Part shown: piece after piece, positions 7,074 to 9,494 of the stretch | How the letters are laid out: each line of letters starts with the position of its first letter | Numbering within the stretch: the first letter of the stretch is position 1 | NCBI GenBank assembly: GCA_913062745.1 | Contig: CAJXXJ010000099.1 | Location: forward strand, 1-9,494 | DNA from: an uncultured Phaeodactylibacter sp. | GTDB lineage: Bacteria > Bacteroidota > Bacteroidia > Chitinophagales > Saprospiraceae | Length of the DNA stretch: 9,494 nt | Reading direction: 5' to 3' | Program-made: the position numbers and the translations under genes | Notes under the pieces: generated by a model | The model's database searches: none | What the model was told of the DNA's origin: nothing | Seen by the model: the letters and a program-made list of their open reading frames with translations, nothing else

Positions 7074-7091
7074 TTTCAATAATTATTGAAA
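7074..7091. promoter_or_regulatory. 18-bp perfect palindrome between divergent genes (candidate operator)
   Basis: TTTCAATAATTATTGAAA equals its own reverse complement over all 18 bases. After one G/G mismatch on each side, two more pairs (AA/TT) extend it. It sits between the small membrane-protein gene (start 7026, minus) and the MFS gene (start 7168, plus), the classic place for a homodimeric repressor to control a transporter. A continuous palindrome without a loop fits a protein-binding site better than an RNA hairpin. The regulator is not in the window. Confidence 0.5.
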
Positions 7092-7167
7092 GTTTGAAGT
7101 GTTAAAGTTTTTCCGGCCGCGCCGGCACAGCCTTGATGCGGTTATCCGGAATTTCGTTTCTTTAGGC

Positions 7168-8352
7168 ATGCAGACAGCAAAAGCCGTTACAGTCCCCCGA
7201 CACACCCTGCCGGTTATCGTCCTTGCGCAGTTTGCCGGTACTTCCCTGTGGTTTGCCGGCAACGCGGTGCTGCCCGATTTGCAACAAGCGTATGCCCTTC
7301 CTGCCACGGCACTCGGCGCGATGACTTCAGCGGTGCAATTTGGCTTTATAGCCGGTACCCTGGTGTATGCTGCTTTACTGCTGGCCGACCGCTTTTCCCC
7401 CTCTGTGGTTTTTTTAGCTTCGGCTGTTCTAGGAGCGCTATTTAATCTGGGAGTGGGCACGCTAGCGACCAGTTACGCTTCCATCCTCGGGATGCGTTTC
7501 CTTACCGGTTTTTTCCTGGCTGGCATCTACCCGGTAGGGATGAAGATTGCCTCCGACTGGTACGCAGCGGATTTGGGCAAAGCACTCGGCTACCTGGTCG
7601 GCGCTCTGGTACTGGGCACAGCCTTTCCGCACCTGCTGCGCTACTCCGCTGCCGACTGGCCCTGGCAGTGGGTGCTGCGCGGCACCTCTGTCCTGGCTGT
7701 ACTGGGCGGCCTGGCTATTTGGCGGACGATACCGGACGGCCCCTACCGGCAGCCCGGCACCGCATTTAGGCCCGCTGCTGTTTTTAGTGTATTCCGCCTG
7801 CCTGACTTTCGGGCGGCTGCGCTGGGTTACTTCGGGCACATGTGGGAACTGTACGCCTTCTGGGCTTTTGTACCCATCCTGCTCACAACACGCTTTCCCG
7901 CTTTGCCGGATGCTACCGTCTCTTTGTATGCCTTTTTGGCCATAGCCTCCGGCACCCTGAGCTGCGTGGTCGGCGGCTACTGGTCGTTGCGCCGGGGGAG
8001 TGCTGCCGTGGCGTTTGGCATGCTATTGGTATCCGGCCTGTTTTGTTTGCTGTCGCCCCTGCTGTTTGCCCTGCCTGCGGTATTGTTTTTGCCTTTGCTG
8101 CTGCTTTGGAGCATGGCGGTTATCGGCGATTCTCCGCAGTTCTCCACCCTGGTAGCCCGCAATGCCCCACCGGAGTCGCGCGGCTCTGCACTGACCATCG
8201 TCAACAGCCTCGGTTTTGCCGTTACCATAGTCAGTATTCAGGCATTGAACTATCTTTTACGGGCCTGGGATCCGGCTTATATCTACCTGATACTGGCGGC
8301 GGGGCCGGCCGTAGGCTTGTGGAGCACCCGCCGCCTGCTCCGAAAGGCATAA
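7168..8352 (+). CDS. MFS transporter
   Basis: A 394-residue major facilitator superfamily permease from ATG 7168. A GTG at 7099 would add 23 residues but sits only 7 bases after the palindrome and gives a basic tail (FFRPRRHSL) not typical of the family. About twelve hydrophobic segments are present. Visible family features are a short loop LADRFSPSVV between segments 2 and 3 (a degenerate motif A, D-R kept), RFLTGFFLAGIYPVGMKIAS in segment 4, and APPESRGSALTIVNSLGFAV near segment 10. Such permeases use the proton gradient to move small solutes. The substrate is not readable from sequence. It lies 83 bp upstream of the diheme gene on the same strand with no terminator seen between, so it could belong to the same transcription unit. 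Import of a substrate for the Mo hydroxylase is possible but unproven. Confidence 0.9.
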   Translation: MQTAKAVTVPRHTLPVIVLAQFAGTSLWFAGNAVLPDLQQAYALPATALGAMTSAVQFGFIAGTLVYAALLLADRFSPSVVFLASAVLGALFNLGVGTLATSYASILGMRFLTGFFLAGIYPVGMKIASDWYAADLGKALGYLVGALVLGTAFPHLLRYSAADWPWQWVLRGTSVLAVLGGLAIWRTIPDGPYRQPGTAFRPAAVFSVFRLPDFRAAALGYFGHMWELYAFWAFVPILLTTRFPALPDATVSLYAFLAIASGTLSCVVGGYWSLRRGSAAVAFGMLLVSGLFCLLSPLLFALPAVLFLPLLLLWSMAVIGDSPQFSTLVARNAPPESRGSALTIVNSLGFAVTIVSIQALNYLLRAWDPAYIYLILAAGPAVGLWSTRRLLRKA

Positions 8353-8435
8353 AGCAGAGGAGAGCGCTGCGCAACAATCGCGTCAGAAAAATGCCTCCTT
8401 TCGCAACAAGCCGCTGCTCCAACCTATTAATCTGT

Positions 8436-9026
8436 ATGACCAGCCTCCAACATACCGCCCTGCTCTTCATCCTGCTGCTGGCAGGGCTTACGCAGATACC
8501 GCAGCCCCCACCCGGCACTTTGCCCTCCCGGGAAGCGGGCCTGCACGCCTTTGATTCCATTTTGACCGTACTGCGCCATCCGCGCTGCATCAATTGCCAC
8601 CCCTCCGGCGACCGGCCCATGCAGGGGATGGAGCAGCGGCAGCACTACTTTAATGTGCAGCGCGGGCCGGATGGGCACGGTGTAGCCGCTATGAAGTGCG
8701 GCACCTGCCATCAGCGGTCCAACAATCCCTACTCCGGCGTGCCGGGCGCTCCGCACTGGCACCTCGCCCCCCGCAGTATGGGCTGGGTAGGGCTGAGCGA
8801 CCATGAGCTGGGCGCGCAGCTGCTCGACCCGGAGCGCAACGGCGGCATTACCGTAGCAGAGCTGGAGGAACATATGCTGCACGACTCACTGGTGCTCTGG
8901 GGCTGGGCACCGGGCGTCGACCGCAACGGTAATCAGCGGGAGCTGCCGCCCCTCGATTTGCCCGAATGGCGGGCAGCCGTAAAAACCTGGATCGGCAGCG
9001 GAACGCCCATCCCTTCACCAAAATAG
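8436..9026 (+). CDS. Diheme c-type protein, 'isoquinoline 1-oxidoreductase subunit' family
   Basis: A 196-residue exported electron carrier. ATG 8436 begins a signal peptide (MTSLQHTALLFILLLAGL); an in-frame ATG at 8391 would add 15 residues in front of it and is less likely. Two heme c attachment sites are present: CINCH (51-55) and CGTCH (88-92). Characteristic blocks I recognise from the family are HPRCINCHPSGDRPMQG, QRGPDGHG, GVPGAPHWHLAP and HDSLVLWGW. Residues 131-142 (DPERNGGITVAE) also fit an EF-hand calcium loop. Family members are encoded beside the two-subunit molybdenum hydroxylases of the isoquinoline oxidoreductase type and are thought to take their electrons. The Fe-S subunit starts only 6 bases downstream, so the two are surely translated from one mRNA. 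The protein likely acts in the periplasm. Confidence 0.88.
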   Translation: MTSLQHTALLFILLLAGLTQIPQPPPGTLPSREAGLHAFDSILTVLRHPRCINCHPSGDRPMQGMEQRQHYFNVQRGPDGHGVAAMKCGTCHQRSNNPYSGVPGAPHWHLAPRSMGWVGLSDHELGAQLLDPERNGGITVAELEEHMLHDSLVLWGWAPGVDRNGNQRELPPLDLPEWRAAVKTWIGSGTPIPSPK

Positions 9027-9032
9027 ACCGCA

Positions 9033-9494
9033 ATGACCCTTACATTCGAACTCAACGGCCAACCCCTGACGGTAGAGGACACTCCGGCCGACCAACCCCT
9101 GCTCTGGCTGCTGCGCGATCAGCTGGGCCTGACCGGCACTAAATTTGGCTGCGGCAAAGCAGCCTGCGGGGCCTGTACGGTGCACGTAGACGGCATGGCC
9201 GTGCGCTCCTGCTCCTTTGCCGCGCGCTACGCCGAAGGAAAACAGGTGACCACCATAGAGGGGCTGAGCAGCGGCGATCAGCTGCACCCGGTACAGCAAG
9301 CCTGGATAGAGCTGGGCGTGCCACAGTGCGGCTACTGCCAGCCGGGCTTCATGATGAGCACGGCGGCGCTGCTGCAGGAAATCCCGGAGCCGACCGACGA
9401 AGATATCGACCGCAGTATTACCAATATTTGCCGCTGCGGCACCTACTACCGCATGCGTAAGGCCATCCACCGGGCCGCCGAACTGATGCAGGCG
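9033..9494 (+). CDS. [2Fe-2S] subunit of a molybdenum hydroxylase (IorA-like), cut by the window end
   Basis: The frame is open from ATG 9033 to the window edge: 154 residues, close to the full length of about 150-160 usual for the family. The N-terminal plant-ferredoxin-type cluster site is C40-x4-C45-x2-C48 and C60 ([15 protein letters not shown]). The C-terminal four-helix domain carries C99-x2-C102 ([10 protein letters not shown]) and C133-R-C135 (ICRCGTYYR). This two-cluster layout is that of the small subunit of the xanthine oxidase family, best matching isoquinoline 1-oxidoreductase alpha-type proteins. It relays electrons from the Mo-pterin site. The preceding diheme gene ends 6 bases upstream. 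The large molybdopterin-binding subunit is expected next, outside the window. Confidence 0.93.
   Translation, partial: MTLTFELNGQPLTVEDTPADQPLLWLLRDQLGLTGTKFGCGKAACGACTVHVDGMAVRSCSFAARYAEGKQVTTIEGLSSGDQLHPVQQAWIELGVPQCGYCQPGFMMSTAALLQEIPEPTDEDIDRSITNICRCGTYYRMRKAIHRAAELMQA

Noticed and set aside
6775..7089. Plus-strand frame over the small membrane-protein gene
   Set aside because: Its translation is rich in Q, E and K without pattern. The opposite strand gives a regular multi-segment membrane protein.
7842..8435. Upstream extension of the diheme protein frame into the MFS gene
   Set aside because: The frame is open by chance over the end of the MFS gene. The extension has no domain, and a signal peptide begins at ATG 8436.

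Overview
The window looks like chromosome from a member of the Bacteroidota, possibly a Saprospiria-like lineage. Two large proteins end in type IX secretion (Por) C-terminal sorting domains, a system restricted to that phylum. Starts lack Shine-Dalgarno sequences, and TAnnTTTG-type -7 promoter elements can be seen. Most genes are about 55-62% GC in the lines I counted. The first gene is about 35-38% GC. The class-level placement is inference.

Layout, left to right. (1) Positions 1-77 hold two strong hairpins, a 16-bp perfect AT-rich inverted repeat and a 9-bp GC-rich one. The second overlaps the GTG that opens a low-GC gene of unknown function (61-906), which has no signal peptide although it looks like an exported protein. 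(2) Convergent to it, on the minus strand, is a pair of exported proteins: a purple-acid-phosphatase-like metallophosphoesterase (5569-4019), then a large multidomain protein (3898-1067) with a CBM96/DNRLRE-like module, a galactose-binding-like module, two tandem DUF4397 units and a sorting domain. A hairpin follows each gene. (3) Divergent from the phosphoesterase is a multi-pass membrane protein with a DoxX-like C-terminal half (5707-6609). (4) A small minus-strand membrane protein (7026-6664) diverges from an MFS transporter (7168-8352), with an 18-bp perfect palindrome between them. (5) The right end carries a diheme protein of the 'isoquinoline 1-oxidoreductase subunit' type (8436-9026). 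Six bases later comes a two-cluster [2Fe-2S] subunit of a molybdenum hydroxylase (9033 to the window edge). The molybdopterin subunit is expected just beyond.

How the genes work together. The two sorting-domain proteins are probably secreted and anchored on the cell surface by the same machinery and may form a surface phosphatase/adhesin pair. The right-hand genes are the start of an electron-transfer module: substrate is hydroxylated at the Mo site, electrons pass through the two Fe-S clusters, and the c-type hemes carry them on. The MFS gene lies just upstream on the same strand and may import the substrate or export the product; that link rests on position only. I found no CRISPR array, tRNA, rRNA, transposase, phage or defence gene. 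There is no clear evidence of an undescribed system. The best leads are the hairpin pair fused to the start of the first gene, the 18-bp palindrome, and an EF-hand-like loop in the diheme protein.
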